Shown: positions 40,680 to 49,761 of the stretch, one piece after another
How the letters are laid out: the number at the start of each line of letters is the position of its first letter
How positions within the stretch are numbered: position 1 is the first letter of the stretch
Source: G023898405 sp964368985
Lineage (GTDB): Bacteria; Myxococcota; UBA727; JABDBI01
Length of the DNA: 54,295 bases
Reading direction: 5' to 3'
Assembly (NCBI GenBank): GCA_964368985.1
Contig: CAYJDW010000009.1
Coordinates: 1 to 54,295 of the forward strand
Program-made: the position numbers and the translations under genes
Notes under the pieces: model-generated
Seen by the model: the letters and a program-made list of their open reading frames with translations, nothing else
Database searches by the model: none
Told to the model about the DNA's origin: nothing

Positions 40680-42470
40680 TTAATAAGGATACCAGATCCC
40701 GTGGGAATCAACATAGCCCAACGCATCACTTGATACAATATCAAGCTCCTGGGTTTGGGGAACAACTAGATGATTTTCCATTTCGAAAATCATGCGCTGG
40801 AATTGCTCCTTATATCCACCAATCATCGCTGCTATTGACCATAAATCATCATGTATTTTTTGACCTTGTTTTAATGAATTAATGCCAGGAATAATTCCCA
40901 TAATTATTAAGGTGCGCTCCCGACTTTCAAAAATAGGAATTGTAAATGTTCTATTTACGTCGTTAGCTTGGGCAATGGGAGAATTCGTATAATGATCTAA
41001 CAGCGTGCCTATGTCGGCCAATATGGCTCCAGCTAAACTGCTTGCTGCGCACTTAAGTTGATCCACATTGTATGTATTAATTTGGCTTTCAGAGGCGGGT
41101 TTAGACAATAAACTGAGGATTTCATTGGTGGCAGCTTCTTTTAAAGGCACAATGGTTTCTGAGCCGTCGTTGCTTGTTCTTAAAATATAAAAATCTTGCT
41201 CAGCTGGGTGTACACTAATCTTTGATTCTATGAGTGATTCACTTTTTATTTCTTCAGGCTCAGTTGACTTTATTTCCTGATCGTCCATTTTCAGGAGCGC
41301 GTTTAATCCTTCGCCTTTCTCCTTCTTGGGCCCCGCGTCTCGCGGTGTTGCTAATTTTTGTGGTGCATTTTTCTTCTTTTTTGCACGCGGTGTTGCTTGC
41401 TTTCCCTTATTTCCTGCATTTTTTTCGCGGGCTTTTTGCAACTCCTCTAATTCCCTCTTCTGTGTTTCAATTTTTTTTTCTAACGCCGACATTTTTATGG
41501 GCTTTGGCTTTGGGGTTTTTTTGTTGTTTTTCCCTTTTTTATTCTTATTCTTATTCTTTGCTTTTTGACAATGTTCTATAGACATTAGTTCATCGAAGGC
41601 CATATCACTTTCGATTTGTCGCTTTAGTAACTTTTGGTTATCAATTTCATTGCTAAGTTTTTTAATTTCTGCATCTTTTCTTTTGCTGTATTCTTTTATT
41701 AGTAAATTTAATAAATTATGTACATATTTTGACACAATGCGACCAAGATCTAGCTGGCTATTTGATCGTGTATCCATTTTGGCGAAATCTCTGGCAGCCA
41801 TGAATGCTGAAGTAAGCCCATTTTTTTGATCTTCAATTAAAACGATATTTAAATTTGTTTGGTTGCTTTCAGGGAAAAGCTTACTCAATTTCAAGTCAAA
41901 CAGAATATTGCTGTCCATAAGCACCGTAGCTACTTTATTGTTATAAATATCACGGCATTTGGGGAAATCGAATTCTAAGACAGAGGGCATCACATTCGGT
42001 TGGCCGATTAATGGGGCATTTGCAGAAGCTACTATTCGCTCCATCAGCATATTGTTAGATTCTTGCGCGGTGGCTTTTTTTTCCAGTATATTATTTATTT
42101 GCTCGAGCAGAAAACCAAGCACTGTATTCCCGTTCACTAATTTTTCCGAACTCGAGAACGCTGATATATAAAACTCTTTTTTTAATGCAAAATATTTAAC
42201 GATAAGTTCATCAGAAATTTTATTGTCCTGAGAGAGTTGGTTTTTTTCTTTGACTCTACCCTCTTCAATGCGGATGAAAAAATTGATAAAATTGATAATA
42301 ATTTCTTTTTTCTTTTTTTCGTTTTTAGCATCAGAGATTTGAGAGACGATAGGGGTGAATTCATAGGGAGAGTCTCGGTACTCATCGGCATTTAAAGAGA
42401 ATATCGTATGAGCAAAGAAGAGGGTTGATAAAATCAATATAAAATTTTTCAAGTCAGAACATTTATTCAT
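40680..42470 (-). CDS. Large exported protein with Lys-rich central region
   Basis: The protein has 596 residues from the ATG at 42470, where AAAGGA precedes and a signal peptide follows (LKNFILILSTLFFAHTIFS). A longer frame to 42524 is open but lacks these. The N-terminal ~270 residues are helical. The central ~330-400 part is low-complexity and basic (KNKNKNKKGKNNKK; RAKKKKNAPQK), with a coiled coil (LEKKIETQKRELEELQKA). The C-terminal ~190 residues look globular (FTIPIFESRERTLIIMG). No known domain. The basic segments resemble nuclear-localisation or nucleic-acid-binding sequences, which matters only if the protein enters a host cell. Confidence 0.6.
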   Translation of the reverse strand: MNKCSDLKNFILILSTLFFAHTIFSLNADEYRDSPYEFTPIVSQISDAKNEKKKKEIIINFINFFIRIEEGRVKEKNQLSQDNKISDELIVKYFALKKEFYISAFSSSEKLVNGNTVLGFLLEQINNILEKKATAQESNNMLMERIVASANAPLIGQPNVMPSVLEFDFPKCRDIYNNKVATVLMDSNILFDLKLSKLFPESNQTNLNIVLIEDQKNGLTSAFMAARDFAKMDTRSNSQLDLGRIVSKYVHNLLNLLIKEYSKRKDAEIKKLSNEIDNQKLLKRQIESDMAFDELMSIEHCQKAKNKNKNKKGKNNKKTPKPKPIKMSALEKKIETQKRELEELQKAREKNAGNKGKQATPRAKKKKNAPQKLATPRDAGPKKEKGEGLNALLKMDDQEIKSTEPEEIKSESLIESKISVHPAEQDFYILRTSNDGSETIVPLKEAATNEILSLLSKPASESQINTYNVDQLKCAASSLAGAILADIGTLLDHYTNSPIAQANDVNRTFTIPIFESRERTLIIMGIIPGINSLKQGQKIHDDLWSIAAMIGGYKEQFQRMIFEMENHLVVPQTQELDIVSSDALGYVDSHGIWYPY

Positions 42471-42833
42471 TGCAATGTTTCCTTTTATTGTTAACGGCAT
42501 GATTAGATGCCGCTGTCTTATCAATCAATCGGCTAGCTTAAAAATTCTTGAAAATTTTTAACTGCCTCAGGAAACCGCAGTTCTATAAGGCACCTGAGAA
42601 TGAAAAGCAGGAAGAGAAAAAGGAAGAAGAGGTTGAAGGTGTTTCTATCGGATGAGGAAATAGAAGAAGAAATCATATGGTTCCATTTGATATATTTGAA
42701 ATAAAACCAGAGAATATTGTGGTCACTAAGAAAGATTAGTGCTTTGTTCTTTTTGCCCATCAGAAGGCCAAATAAAAAATAAAAATGAGAGCAAAAACAA
42801 CCATTTGCTCTCATTTTTTTTCGTTATATTTCG
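42471..42833. other. Intergenic region ending in a terminator
   Basis: The 363-bp spacer carries the promoter region of the gene at 40680 and, at its right end, the terminator of the gene at 42834. A minus-strand frame (42533-42814) starts inside the terminator hairpin and is rejected as a gene. Confidence 0.5.
42781..42821. terminator. Strong Rho-independent terminator
   Basis: AAAAATGAGAGCAAA (42781-42795) pairs perfectly with TTTGCTCTCATTTTT (42804-42818), a 15-bp stem, with T-rich sequence on both outer sides. It lies 13 bp beyond the stop of the minus-strand gene at 42834 and should end its transcript. Confidence 0.88.
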
Positions 42834-43490
42834 CTATCTTACAAAGTTTCTTCGACTTTCTATTCTGGCTTTTTTTAGTCTATCGAAATCTCTGAAAATT
42901 TTATCAAGGATGGTTTCTAAAGTTGTGACCAGGAGGTTGGTTACTTCGAGGGCATCTTTGGAACTCGCGCGGAACAAGGTCTTGCTCTGAAGATCGGTTA
43001 GATTTGCCCGTATTTCTTGTATAGTCTTTTGAGATTCTTGAAGAATCTCGAGCTCTGTTGTTATACATTGTGGGTTGAGTTTCTGCGCGTCAAATTGGTC
43101 GTCAAAACTTAGCAATTCACTAGACAAGGTGCTGACTCCGCTATCTTTTTTATTGGGATTTAAAATGGCATCTCTTATGCATTTCATATAGGTATTATTC
43201 AGAGAATTTATAATATTATTTGTAACAGTATTTATCGAATCCATATGTTGACTGACGGGTGCTCTGCTGGATTGATTATTTTGAATAAATTCTTTAACCG
43301 CGGCAACGACTTCACGCCATGTATTTTCATCTGCGGCCACAATTCTCGCTACCATTAAATTTTCTTTTGCAAAAGCCGCAGTATTACCACTAATTATCAC
43401 CCGCTTGATCTCATCTGCTGTTTTTGCCGCGAAAGAATTTAGGGCGCCAAAAATCAAGATAACATTAAAGAAACTAAATATAATTTTCAT
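42834..43490 (-). CDS. Exported helical protein
   Basis: The protein has 218 residues with a signal peptide (KIIFSFFNVILIFGALNSFA). The mature part is almost entirely helical, with probable coiled coil at the end (ETILDKIFRDFDRLKKAR) and a basic terminus (ESRRNFVR). AAAGGTG precedes the ATG at suitable distance. No family recognised. It is a single-gene unit with its own strong terminator; the 184-bp spacer upstream separates it from the next gene on the same strand. Confidence 0.62.
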   Translation of the reverse strand: MKIIFSFFNVILIFGALNSFAAKTADEIKRVIISGNTAAFAKENLMVARIVAADENTWREVVAAVKEFIQNNQSSRAPVSQHMDSINTVTNNIINSLNNTYMKCIRDAILNPNKKDSGVSTLSSELLSFDDQFDAQKLNPQCITTELEILQESQKTIQEIRANLTDLQSKTLFRASSKDALEVTNLLVTTLETILDKIFRDFDRLKKARIESRRNFVR

Positions 43491-43674
43491 ATTTTTTACA
43501 CCTTTAAATCTTTTGATTTATTTCCTTATAATTGATTAACAATTTACTTAAAATATTTCATTTAATGATCTCTAAATATGAAATTCCAGATGATTCTACC
43601 GGGACCTCGAAAGATGAGCGCTTGAAGAGTTTTTTCACTCCTAAGCTCTCAATTTTATTAAGTAAATTTTGCTT

Positions 43675-44727
43675 TTATATTTTCTTGAGAAGAATCGATT
43701 CTGATCCAAATTTGCCCGTCTTTAAGTTAAATTTCACGGTTCTTTTTGATTCGATTAATCCTAAAGGAAACTCTGTATTGCCATCGTGAAATTTTATTAA
43801 ATAATAAAAGTTTGTTTCACTTTCTATATTAATGCCGTTTATTTTTATTAAGTGTTCTGTGCGCAATGAAGCGTTAGCTATAATAAAAGTAAGGGAAGGG
43901 TCTAGACTAAAATGATTATGAATATCTTGTAAAGCAGGTTGTTCAAATCCCTGCATCCTGGTGTGAAAAATTAAAGCAATATATTTTCTCAATCTAGTGG
44001 GATCGTATTCATTATTTTTATTTATCTCATTTTCAAGAACATTTAAGGGCTCTAAAGAATAATTTATTTCTTGTGCTTGATTATAAGTTTTTGGTGCTTG
44101 TTTACCTACAGTAACTTCCCGATTAATTTGTTTATAGATAATAGTGTTTGCACCGTCTCTAATGATAATATTTGAGCGCGGTAAATCTTTGGCAACGTTA
44201 TCACTAATAAAAAAATTTGGAGAAGTATTTTCACTCTTGTCTGCTATAAGATTTAATTTCTCAAAAAAATTCTTGCTCTCCTTGTCGGGCACTTGAGTTA
44301 TATCACTGTTAAGTATTACAGAACTTATATAGGCTTCATAGAGCTTTTTTGCAGCAGCAAATTGACTACTCAATATGCTGTGCCCGAGGTCTTTAATCGG
44401 GTAAAAATTGCCAAACAAGCTGTTGATAGAAGCATTCATCCCAGTAAATATTAAGTTTTTTCTAAGCATCAAATCCTTACATAGATCTACTAATTCTTGA
44501 TGTTTTAATGCTGATACTTCATAAGTTTTTGACACATCATTAAAAGTAGCCACAATTAGAAGATCAGTATTGTTATCTTTATTTTTTAAAAACTCATACG
44601 TTGATTGTGATGTGCTAGTTGCTTTGTACTGGCAGGCAATTTTAACTTTGTATTCCTTTCCTTCTGCTCCAGCTGGTACATTAAAAAAGCTAACTATAAG
44701 GAATGTAATAGATATTATTTTATTCAT
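43675..44727 (-). CDS. Exported protein of unknown family
   Basis: The protein has 350 residues with a signal peptide (NKIISITFLIVSFFNVPAGA). The mature protein begins with a beta-rich section (YKVKIACQYKATSTSQSTYE), has a helical middle and ends with another beta-rich section (TVKFNLKTGKFGSESILLKK). No motif I recognise. The gene is very AT-rich, like its neighbours, and has long spacers on both sides. The ATG is poorly supported by a ribosome site (only AAAAAATG). Confidence 0.55.
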   Translation of the reverse strand: MNKIISITFLIVSFFNVPAGAEGKEYKVKIACQYKATSTSQSTYEFLKNKDNNTDLLIVATFNDVSKTYEVSALKHQELVDLCKDLMLRKNLIFTGMNASINSLFGNFYPIKDLGHSILSSQFAAAKKLYEAYISSVILNSDITQVPDKESKNFFEKLNLIADKSENTSPNFFISDNVAKDLPRSNIIIRDGANTIIYKQINREVTVGKQAPKTYNQAQEINYSLEPLNVLENEINKNNEYDPTRLRKYIALIFHTRMQGFEQPALQDIHNHFSLDPSLTFIIANASLRTEHLIKINGINIESETNFYYLIKFHDGNTEFPLGLIESKRTVKFNLKTGKFGSESILLKKI

Positions 44728-45189
44728 TTTTTAATCCACATAAAGCATTCAGTATTATATATCAAATCTCACATCAAGATCACGCGGATTTTTTATTATA
44801 TTGTGGAATCACTCAGATCTTTTCTGAGCAAAGATTTATCTTAATAGGGTCAGCAGTAGCCATCTTATTTCTTGGCCATTTATTCTTGTTATTGAGGCCG
44901 CCAAAATAGCATATATAATTGGCTAATTATTCATATACTTACACAGTATTTCTTTTTTGCGTCACTGTCTACGCATGACGTGATAATTCTATTGGTTTTT
45001 GATCTCACTAAAAATGAAAAGCCATCGTTTATGCACTCGTATAAAAAAGTAAAAATATCGGCATGGATTTTTGGCAAACCACAAGGACAAGAAGTGCTAA
45101 AGAGCTTAGGGCAATAAAGAGAGCGGGAGCGAATGATAATTGAAAAAAATTATCGTTGCCCCCGCTCTCTTATCTATAGAGACCAAGCC
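44728..45189. other. Intergenic region before the RBR gene's terminator
   Basis: The 462-bp AT-rich spacer holds the promoter region of the gene at 43675 and a terminator at its right end. A plus-strand frame is open from about 44896 to 45119 (ends FGKPQGQEVLKSLGQ) but has no good start; it may be chance or a decayed gene end. Confidence 0.4.
45117..45172. terminator. Long imperfect hairpin terminator of the RBR gene
   Basis: AAAGAGAGCGGGAGCGA on the left pairs with TGCCCCCGCTCTCTTA on the right, extended inward by ATAATT/AATTAT, with a few mismatches. It lies about 17 bp beyond the stop of the minus-strand RBR gene. The outer left side carries A-rich sequence, T-rich on the minus strand. 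Confidence 0.65.
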
Positions 45190-46986
45190 TTATTCGTTTT
45201 TCCACCACGCTTGGGCTTGTCTTGCGCAATTAAAAGCGTTCAATCCGCCATGCTCGCATCTAACTTTGGTTTTAGCCGAATAGATTTGCGAGGCCGGATT
45301 ATGCAAGGACTGCCGCTTCCCCGGAACGCCGTGCATCCAAGCGCCGCACTCCCAACACCAAACAGCGCCACAGCCTCCTCCCATAATTGCTTGGGCAGGA
45401 TTATCTGGATTGCCTCCACATACCATGGTCAAACATCCTTCATTCTTTTCAATTACATTTTTGCAGTCGGGGTTAGGACAGGGCTTTATAGATTCATTAA
45501 ATTCAATTTTCAAAATTTTTGAAGTATTGCATTGATGTCGTCCATATAAATAGGTGCTTTCACATGAAACACATATGTTTCCGTGGCAGGTAGGGCAATT
45601 AAGGAACTTGTATCCTTTTTTTCCCATATCTTTGATGTCATCCGCCATATAAAAGCCTTTACATCCTTCTACCGGACAACTTTTAATACCAGAGGCATTT
45701 CTACTTTCGCGGTATTTTAAGTTCTCGTAGCGCTCTCCCAAAAGCTCCTTGGCAGTTTTTTTTGTCATGGTAAATTTGCATTCGGGCTTCCGGCATGCAG
45801 GGCAAATAATATCGAAATTAAATTCCTCGTTACATTTAAAACCTTCATCTTTTACTAGCTCGCTACAATATTTCTGGATACAACCCAAACATATAGAACT
45901 ATGGCATCGTGTCTCATTAAGATGCTCTACTTTTTCGAAGCAAAGTGGACACTCAGCCAGCAAAACCGGCTCGATAGCTATTTCATAAACCCGCCCTGGA
46001 GCATGAAGAGCCTGCAAATGATCCGTGTTGGTAAAATGAAATACCCTTGAGTTAAAACGAGAATTTTGAAGGGCCTCGTGCACATTGCGAACGTTGTCTT
46101 CCGCATCGTCGGCAAACACAATAGTTTTAATATTAGCAAAAAAATTAGGGCTAAGCTCAATCAAGCTGCTGAGCACTTCTCCCTTGGTGAATCCACCACT
46201 CGCAGCAACAATAGCTTGCCAGGATCCAGCATTAGAGCGGGTACCATTTGGCTCAATTTTTTGGGCCAAGTGTCCCTGAAATAATCCAGTATTATCTTGA
46301 GCTAAATTGATCCCTGCTTCTTCAAATCTACGCACGACTTCATCAATAGTGTCAAAACTTCGCGAAGTTAAGATGAGAACCTGGGACCCTTTTTGCCGCA
46401 TTTTGTGAATATTTCCGACAGTCGTGTCCTGTAGAGGAGCAAAACGATTAGCGATATTTCGGGCAATCGTCGTATCATCGGCATCCAGAATCACCAACAC
46501 AGAGGGACCAGCTAAATCTACCAGGGGATTGAGATTATCGCAGGCTGCTAATGAGTGTTCTAAGTTTGGGAACATGTTTTGCCGACGCTTATAGGCTTCT
46601 CTCTCCCAAAGACATAATTCTTCCTCACTAACTCCCAACAGTTGTGCCTCTTCCTGAATTTGGTCATTGGATAAATTTCCACCGCTACTGCCGTTTTCAA
46701 TTATACGATTTTTTAGGTTCATCTTAGCCTGCTCAGCCAGACGCGCATTTTGAGCAGACTCATTGCTTGCAGGAGATATTAGGGCATTTTCTTTAATCAG
46801 GTCCATCGCTATTAAATTGGCTACTATTGAATCAGGATGCTGGCCCGCCATTTGTTCAAGGATATCTTGTACGGCTGCGTATTCTTCAACCTGATAAGTC
46901 ATTCTTCCAATCTCAATAGAATGGGCCGATGAGAGTGAAAATGCAGTGAAAAGGACCATTAAAAACGAGAAATATATTCTATTCAT
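45190..46986 (-). CDS. Exported HAD-domain protein fused to an RBR (RING1-IBR-RING2) ubiquitin ligase module
   Basis: The protein has 598 residues with a signal peptide (IYFSFLMVLFTAFSLSSA) and a strong AAAGGGAG ribosome site. After a helical region, residues ~160-330 form a HAD-like (DUF2608-type) domain with ILDADDTT (Asp168, Asp170), ILTSRS (205-210), Lys268 and FADD (Asp293-294). Then an RBR module: RING1 (Cys346, 349, 361, His362, Cys366, 369, 395, 398), IBR (Cys437, 442, 464, 467, 472, 475, His484, Cys486) and RING2 (Cys503, 508, catalytic-type Cys518 in EKNEGC, 523, 539, 544, 547). Cys518 matches the thioester Cys of HHARI and Parkin. Bacteria lack ubiquitin, so action in a eukaryotic host is likely. 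A single-gene unit with its own terminator. Confidence 0.85.
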   Translation of the reverse strand: MNRIYFSFLMVLFTAFSLSSAHSIEIGRMTYQVEEYAAVQDILEQMAGQHPDSIVANLIAMDLIKENALISPASNESAQNARLAEQAKMNLKNRIIENGSSGGNLSNDQIQEEAQLLGVSEEELCLWEREAYKRRQNMFPNLEHSLAACDNLNPLVDLAGPSVLVILDADDTTIARNIANRFAPLQDTTVGNIHKMRQKGSQVLILTSRSFDTIDEVVRRFEEAGINLAQDNTGLFQGHLAQKIEPNGTRSNAGSWQAIVAASGGFTKGEVLSSLIELSPNFFANIKTIVFADDAEDNVRNVHEALQNSRFNSRVFHFTNTDHLQALHAPGRVYEIAIEPVLLAECPLCFEKVEHLNETRCHSSICLGCIQKYCSELVKDEGFKCNEEFNFDIICPACRKPECKFTMTKKTAKELLGERYENLKYRESRNASGIKSCPVEGCKGFYMADDIKDMGKKGYKFLNCPTCHGNICVSCESTYLYGRHQCNTSKILKIEFNESIKPCPNPDCKNVIEKNEGCLTMVCGGNPDNPAQAIMGGGCGAVWCWECGAWMHGVPGKRQSLHNPASQIYSAKTKVRCEHGGLNAFNCARQAQAWWKNE

Positions 46987-47508
46987 TAAAAACTCCCTTT
47001 GAGAAACGTCAAAAACGTTTCCTATTAACGCAGATAAGTCTTTTAATATGTTTTACTATTAAAAAGACAATGGCATTTTAATCTCAATAATTTCGATGGC
47101 AATCCGGGGCCTTTGTTGGCACAGAAATTGCAGGTATCCCCTATTCCATCGACATCGTTATCGCTTTATCCCGATAGCCGATGGTTTTGGTGTAATGCAA
47201 GCCAGCAAAAGAAGAAGCGGCATAAAAACAATCATAATACGCATAGCAATGCCCTTATTAAAAAATCTTAATTTTTGATTGATATATGCATCATTTGGTG
47301 CATCGTAAATAGATTGGCAACGGTCAATGACGTTTAAACTAGCCCCTAAATATTTTGGTTTTAAAACTAAGGCCCCGCTATTCCGGCGAATCACCGCTCT
47401 GAGGGGAATTCAGATGCACCAATGGCACCAATTTTTCAAACGTCTCAACCAGTAAGTGAGACCTATTTAAAATATAGTTCGCGATTTTTTGGGGGAAAAC
47501 AACGATAT
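46987..47508. other. Intergenic region with a decayed lipoprotein gene
   Basis: The 522-bp region lies between the RBR gene and the plus-strand lectin gene. It contains a frameshifted minus-strand lipoprotein/TSP3 remnant (47043-47244) and AT-rich promoter DNA for both neighbours. The longer frame running into the lectin gene from 47422 has no signal or ribosome site before 47509. Confidence 0.45.
47043..47244 (-). pseudogene. Frameshifted lipoprotein remnant with thrombospondin type 3 repeat
   Basis: An ATG at 47244 with AAGGG upstream begins a lipoprotein signal (MPLLLLLAC, lipobox LLAC) that runs into a stop at 47158 after TPKPSAIGIKR. A second minus frame continues as SDNDVDGIGDTCNFC and ends at 47043. 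The DxDGxGD pattern is that of calcium-binding thrombospondin type 3 repeats. Together they look like one gene broken by a frameshift and an internal loss. The two frames overlap slightly in position. Confidence 0.55.
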
Positions 47509-49761
47509 ATGAAAAAGCAATCATTTGGATACTGTCTTTTAGCTGGGCTGATGCTCGCTAGTTTGGGATTGTTGGCAAAGCAGCCCATCACAAGCCCCCT
47601 CGCGCCTTTCGATACGGAATCTTCACCTTCTGAGCAATTGCGTTTCAATGGTTCAAGTCCACAGATCGTAGGCACGGCGATAGCCAATTCTCTCACCTTT
47701 AGCTGGCAGCTCTATGAGGGCAACAATCCGACGAGCTCGAAAATCACCCATTTTACCCGGGCCGCAGGGAACTATACGAAGGCGTGGGAAAAGCTGTTGC
47801 CGCTGCCTCGTCTTGTTGGCATGTGCAGTGATGGGTCTAATTTTTATGTCGTGTCTGCTGCACGAGAAGATCTTTCCGCAGATAAAAATACACTTCAGTT
47901 CAGACCAAACGTGCTGATCATGACCAAACTCGATGCTCAGGGAAATCAACTTTGGCAGCGCGATCTGAATAATGCTGAATACTTAGGCAACAACCCAAGT
48001 AGCGCTGTATTCTCGCCGATGACCGCTGGAACGGGTGCCCTTTCCTATGGCGCTGGCAAAGTAATAGTTGCTTTGGCGTCAAATACGGTGCCGGATCCTC
48101 AAGGCTTTCGTCATCAACGAGCCCAGTACTTTGTTGTGGGCGCGGATGGAGGCGGATTTAGAGCGGCATCGGAAACAAGCTGGCGTCACTCATTTGATCA
48201 GCGCCTAGTATTTGATGGTCAAGATTTCATTTTCACGGATCTCGCGGACGCGGGTTGGTACATGCCCGGGGGCGGAATCACGGTCCGAAAAATTAGACCT
48301 ACCTCGAGTGGCGCCGACTTCATTGGTGATCAGGAAAATAAACAAGGAACCTACATCTATGCTCGCCAGGCAGAGACGGAAAACAATCAGAATTTTGCCT
48401 TTACTTCACTCGGTGATTTGGAAATCGGCGCACAAGGATATTTAGCGCTTTTTACGAGTGAAAAGAGCAACCCCGGAAGAACTCGCAACGGTTGGATTGA
48501 ACCAGTCATGGAACCTCGCAATCTTGGTTTTGTCCATGTCACTCGCGCATTTGAAACGGTGAGAGAAGGCAGTTGGAATGGAGGGGAGACACGTGGTAAT
48601 ACTATCATTCAAAACAGCGACCCCATAAAAATCAATATTACCCGCAGTGTCGTTGATAGCAGTGGTCTTTCACAAACCTTTCAACGGCCAGCCAATCCAA
48701 ACAAAACGTTCACCCAAACCGGCATCGTTTGGCTCACAAACCTCTCAGCAGGCATGAGTGCCGAACGACCAAAAATGATTAAATTAGCACCGGACCGCTT
48801 TGTCGCACTATGGGAAGAATGGTCCTATAGCGGTGCTCAACTTACTCATAACGCAACGAAAGGCATGCTTTTCAATGAGCAGGGGCAAATCCTTGCAGGC
48901 CCCCTATCTTTCAATGCTCGATTGAATCCGAGCGGCGCTGATCGCCCCTTCGTCCTGGACGGCAAAGTCGCTTGGATCGTAGGCAATGCCGCTAGCGGAA
49001 AGTTCACCCTATTTACGGTCGACACAAATCTGGCTCTCTCGAAGGTTCTGCTTGACCCAAACGGCATTCCTCAACCAATCATTTGGCATGACCATTTAAG
49101 CGCCAACGATACACTCAAGCCTGGTGATAAACTGCAATCCAACAATGGGCTCTACCGATTGCTTTATCAAACGGATGGGAATCTCGCACTCTACGCAACA
49201 GGGGGTAGATTCCTGTGGGCGTCGGGCACGGCAGGCCAGGCCGCAGGTTATGCCATCATGCAGACAGATGGAAATTTCGCGATCTATGGACCCGATAGCC
49301 GCTTTCAATGGAACACCGGCACCACCACTGCTGGAAGTCGTCTCGTTCTTCGCGATGATGGAAATTTGGTTATTCTCACAAGAGAAGGCGCCCAGATTTG
49401 GGCCAGCAATACCGCTCAGGTGCGAGATCGATTAAATGCAGGAGACACGCTCAGGCCCGGCGACAAACTACAATCTAGCAATGGGCGATACACTTTGCTC
49501 TATCAGACCGATGGCAACCTCGGGCTTTACACCGCAGAAGGAAGATTTTTATGGGCCTCGGGCACGGCAGGTCATCCGGCCGGTTATTTAAGAATGCAAA
49601 CAGATGGAAATTTTGCAATGTATGGGCCGGACAACAGGTTTCAGTGGAATACGGGCACAACCACACCAGGTAGCTGGATTGTTCTTCAAAGTGATGGAAA
49701 TCTTGTAGTGTATACGCCAGCAAACATCCCCATCTGGGCTAGCAATACAACTCCAAACTAG
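47509..49761 (+). CDS. Exported protein with two bulb-type (mannose-binding) lectin domains
   Basis: The protein has 750 residues from the ATG at 47509, which gives a signal peptide (FGYCLLAGLMLASLGLLA). The first ~500 residues are beta-rich and unassigned, possibly a propeller (DGSNFYVVSAAREDL; RPNVLIMTKLDAQGNQLW). Two B-lectin domains of about 115 residues follow, each with three QxDxNxxxY sites: QTDGNLALY, QTDGNFAIY, then a degenerate RDDGNLVIL in the first, and QTDGNLGLY, QTDGNFAMY, QSDGNLVVY in the second. The sites bind mannose in plants. It is a probable surface or secreted adhesin, and the last gene of the exported-protein island. GC is higher than in its neighbours. Confidence 0.86.
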   Translation: MKKQSFGYCLLAGLMLASLGLLAKQPITSPLAPFDTESSPSEQLRFNGSSPQIVGTAIANSLTFSWQLYEGNNPTSSKITHFTRAAGNYTKAWEKLLPLPRLVGMCSDGSNFYVVSAAREDLSADKNTLQFRPNVLIMTKLDAQGNQLWQRDLNNAEYLGNNPSSAVFSPMTAGTGALSYGAGKVIVALASNTVPDPQGFRHQRAQYFVVGADGGGFRAASETSWRHSFDQRLVFDGQDFIFTDLADAGWYMPGGGITVRKIRPTSSGADFIGDQENKQGTYIYARQAETENNQNFAFTSLGDLEIGAQGYLALFTSEKSNPGRTRNGWIEPVMEPRNLGFVHVTRAFETVREGSWNGGETRGNTIIQNSDPIKINITRSVVDSSGLSQTFQRPANPNKTFTQTGIVWLTNLSAGMSAERPKMIKLAPDRFVALWEEWSYSGAQLTHNATKGMLFNEQGQILAGPLSFNARLNPSGADRPFVLDGKVAWIVGNAASGKFTLFTVDTNLALSKVLLDPNGIPQPIIWHDHLSANDTLKPGDKLQSNNGLYRLLYQTDGNLALYATGGRFLWASGTAGQAAGYAIMQTDGNFAIYGPDSRFQWNTGTTTAGSRLVLRDDGNLVILTREGAQIWASNTAQVRDRLNAGDTLRPGDKLQSSNGRYTLLYQTDGNLGLYTAEGRFLWASGTAGHPAGYLRMQTDGNFAMYGPDNRFQWNTGTTTPGSWIVLQSDGNLVVYTPANIPIWASNTTPN
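49110..49755 (+). repeat. Direct duplication of the lectin domain
   Basis: Two copies of about 320 bp, beginning near 49110 (encoding DTLKPGDKLQS) and 49446 (DTLRPGDKLQS), are clearly related along their full length at protein and DNA level. The duplication is recent enough to keep long stretches of DNA similarity. Confidence 0.85.

Noticed and set aside
42533..42814. 93-codon minus-strand frame with hydrophobic segments
   Set aside because: Its start codon lies inside the 15-bp terminator hairpin at 42781-42821, it has no ribosome site and its composition reflects AT-rich spacer DNA.
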